Assembly (NCBI GenBank): GCA_000482145.1
Contig: AUXH01000245.1
Coordinates: 1 to 26,093 of the forward strand
Origin: Strigomonas culicis
Taxonomy: Eukaryota; Euglenozoa; Kinetoplastea; Trypanosomatida; Trypanosomatidae
DNA: 26,093 nucleotides
Reading direction: 5' to 3'
Shown here: in pieces, positions 24,268 through 26,093 of the stretch
Position numbering within the stretch: the first letter of the stretch is position 1
Layout of the letters: each line of letters begins with the position of its first letter
Position numbers and translations under genes: made by a program
Notes under the pieces: model-generated
Database searches by the model: none
The model's input: only the letters and a program-made list of their open reading frames with translations
What the model was told of the DNA's origin: nothing

Positions 24268-26093
24268 ATGCCCTCAGACTTTGGACCACGATACGTGGCG
24301 AATGCACCACCACCACCACCACCGTTGCCCTCGCCGGCGGCCGTGTTTTCGCCCAAATCCGTCACCTATCATAGTCAAACGAACAATAGTGCCAACGATA
24401 GCTTTGCCGCTGAGGCACGGGCCTTTCCACGGCCATCGGCCGCGGCGCTCGACACACCGACCCCTATTCCTAGTCCACAGCCGGCACCCGCGGCAGCGGC
24501 GGCCCGCGAACCGAAGCGGCGCGACCACGGCGCTGCGCTGGGAACGGCGCACGAGCATGAGGGCGCGGGCGATGATAGCTCGAGCCGCTACCGCCGCGGT
24601 GATGTGGATGAGGCTGCGGATGTGGAGGTGGATCATGGCTACTGCTGCAGCGGCGGCCGCACTCCCCACGCGGGTCCTGCCGTGCGCCGCGGTGGGCGGC
24701 TGTGCCGTGTGCTGGCGAGCGACGCGCCGACTCTGCCGCCGTATTTTTACCTCTTTCTGCTCTCGCTCATCGTGGCGCTTTTCTTCTATCTCCCGTGGTC
24801 GTCCAACCCTGTCCACATTGCCTTGATGGTGTTTTCCTTTGTCTTTGGGCTCGTCGGCACCATCGTGTACTACTGCTGCTGGCAGGCGGAGCGCCGGTAC
24901 GGGGCGCGGCAGCGCGCGGCGGAGCGGCGGTGGCTCGCCGCCGCCGGCGGCGCCCCCTACTACGACGACTACGCGTATTCTCAGAGCCCCACTGCCAACG
25001 TGGGCGAGGGTGAGCGCGACGCGGCGGCAGACCGCCGCTGCGCCTGCTGCTGCATCCAGCGGGCCGCGTACGATGACACCGGCTGCGCCCGCTGCTGCCT
25101 CGGTCGCGGCAGCTACAAACAGGTCATCGCCGGTCTGCTGCTGCTGGTGTGGGGCGCCATGATTGTCGCGTCGCCGGACGTGATGACGGCGTATACAAGA
25201 GACGTCCAAGAAGGGTCCTCCGCGGCCACAGAAAACGCAAGTCGGGCGCTCCGGCGCCAAGCCCTTCTCCTGCAGCTGTTTAAGTCGGAGATACAGGAGA
25301 CCGCGAGCGGCGCGCGGCGCGCCGCGGCGGCGGCCGCCGCCGACGCGCAGGAAGGCATCGTCGATGCCAGCGGGACCGGCGGCAGCACCGCCTACGGCGC
25401 CCAGCGCTTCCCCTCCGACATCGTCTTCAAGCTCATGGCGCTGCACGTCTTCTTCCTCTTCGCGATGCGGCTGCAGCTGTGGGTCGCGCTTCTCGTCGGT
25501 CTTGTGCACATGGGCGGCATCCTCGGCCACTACGACGTCGGTGTCGGGCGCGGCGTGCTGCTGTCCATGGTGGCGTTTCTCGCGGTGTCTTTTGTTGCCT
25601 TGTGTGCGGTCTGCGTGCGGGCGCACCGCGGTGCGGGCCTCGGCACCGACGCGGAAGACGACGAGGGGGGCGGGGTGGACCCCTGCTCCAGCCCTCGGTA
25701 TCACGCGAGCAGTGCACCCGATGCGTACGCGTACGCCTACGAAGATCCACTCCCTCCGGCCGGCTGCAGGCCCGCCCCCGTGCCGCCGCCGGCGAGCTCC
25801 CTCCGGCGCCCGCTGCCGTCGTCCGCCATGAGCACCAGCCGGGATGCCAGCCGCCGCGCCTCCTCCACCGCCGGCGCGACGCCGATCAAGCCGCTGGCGG
25901 ACCGCGGCGACGGACAGCAGGTCGGCATCCTGTACAACGCAGGCGGCACCACAGCCTTCCCGGCGGCGCGGCGGCGCGCGCCGCACGAGGCGGAGGGTGC
26001 GTATGCCGAACACGGACTGCGGCAGCGGCGGGCCGCCGCCGGCGGGGGCCTCTATGCGATGAACCCCCGGCTGCGGCTGCGGCGCCGGCCGCC
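24268..26093 (+). CDS. Six-span membrane protein, 3' end beyond window (608 codons visible)
   Basis: The frame from ATG 24268 stays open to the last base, so the gene is truncated by the window edge; this was found by direct translation. Residues 1-150 are Pro/Ala/Ser-rich, disordered and probably cytosolic. Hydrophobic spans lie at about 157-177 (FYLFLLSLIVALFFYLPW), 183-204, 285-303, 384-401, 404-420 and 430-451. Between spans 2 and 3 is a Cys-rich loop with C258, C260-C262, C273, C276 and C277, possibly palmitoylated or metal-binding. A loop between spans 3 and 4 carries an N-glycosylation sequon (NAS, about 323) and a helical Gln/Ala segment. After the sixth span comes a polar Ser/Arg/Ala-rich tail of at least 150 residues. 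No transporter or cyclase motif is visible in the present part, so the function depends on the missing C-terminus. The hydrophobic spans and the upstream splice signal support this strand over the antisense frame. Confidence 0.8.
   Translation, partial: MPSDFGPRYVANAPPPPPPLPSPAAVFSPKSVTYHSQTNNSANDSFAAEARAFPRPSAAALDTPTPIPSPQPAPAAAAAREPKRRDHGAALGTAHEHEGAGDDSSSRYRRGDVDEAADVEVDHGYCCSGGRTPHAGPAVRRGGRLCRVLASDAPTLPPYFYLFLLSLIVALFFYLPWSSNPVHIALMVFSFVFGLVGTIVYYCCWQAERRYGARQRAAERRWLAAAGGAPYYDDYAYSQSPTANVGEGERDAAADRRCACCCIQRAAYDDTGCARCCLGRGSYKQVIAGLLLLVWGAMIVASPDVMTAYTRDVQEGSSAATENASRALRRQALLLQLFKSEIQETASGARRAAAAAAADAQEGIVDASGTGGSTAYGAQRFPSDIVFKLMALHVFFLFAMRLQLWVALLVGLVHMGGILGHYDVGVGRGVLLSMVAFLAVSFVALCAVCVRAHRGAGLGTDAEDDEGGGVDPCSSPRYHASSAPDAYAYAYEDPLPPAGCRPAPVPPPASSLRRPLPSSAMSTSRDASRRASSTAGATPIKPLADRGDGQQVGILYNAGGTTAFPAARRRAPHEAEGAYAEHGLRQRRAAAGGGLYAMNPRLRLRRRP

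Noticed and set aside
24274..26013. Long minus-strand open frame of 579 codons
   Set aside because: It lies antisense to the plus-strand frame from 24268, which encodes six clean hydrophobic spans, follows a T-run/AG splice signal and matches the direction of all other genes. The antisense product is Arg/Gly-rich, typical of GC-rich shadows.

Overview
The window reads as nuclear DNA of a trypanosomatid (Kinetoplastea), probably an insect-type or other non-Trypanosoma lineage; I cannot name the genus. The reasons are direct. All nine protein genes lie on the + strand, have no introns and never overlap. Coding sequence is very GC-rich, with G/C at most third codon positions and many Ala/Pro/Gln runs. 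The spacers are AT-rich and full of T-runs, A-runs and dinucleotide repeats. Almost every start codon is preceded by a pyrimidine-rich tract and an AG, as expected for spliced-leader trans-splicing of a polycistronic transcript. No bacterial signals (Shine-Dalgarno sites, operon overlaps, intrinsic terminators) explain the spacing. No tRNA, rRNA, CRISPR array or mobile element was recognised.

Layout: (1) 23-475, ribosomal protein uL23 (L23a). (2) 1011-4145, a long low-complexity protein whose N-terminal half resembles a catalytically dead protein kinase, with coiled coils behind it. (3) 4641-7622, an Ala-rich orphan ending in an acidic patch and an incomplete PHD-like zinc finger. (4, 5) 7854-9350 and 10334-11545, two clearly homologous but divergent beta-carbonic anhydrases in tandem, both with mitochondrial-type N-termini. 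(6) 13338-14330, a small single-pass membrane protein with a candidate PP1-docking motif, isolated between two gene-free gaps of 1.6-1.8 kb. (7) 15970-19500, a two-enzyme fusion: an N-terminal PHOSPHO-type HAD phosphatase joined to a DUF89/ARMT1-type metal-dependent domain. (8) 20378-23791, a 1137-residue orphan with an N-terminal signal anchor. (9) 24268 to the window end, a six-span membrane protein cut off by the window edge.

There is no bacterial-style operon logic, because neighbouring genes in trypanosomatids are co-transcribed without being functionally linked. The functional couplings I can support are the carbonic anhydrase pair (CO2/bicarbonate interconversion, probably mitochondrial) and the two phosphatase-like domains fused in gene 7. 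Gene 7 is the best candidate for something under-described: two phosphatase-fold domains of unrelated ancestry, both from families linked to small phosphometabolites, in one polypeptide with both catalytic motif sets apparently intact.
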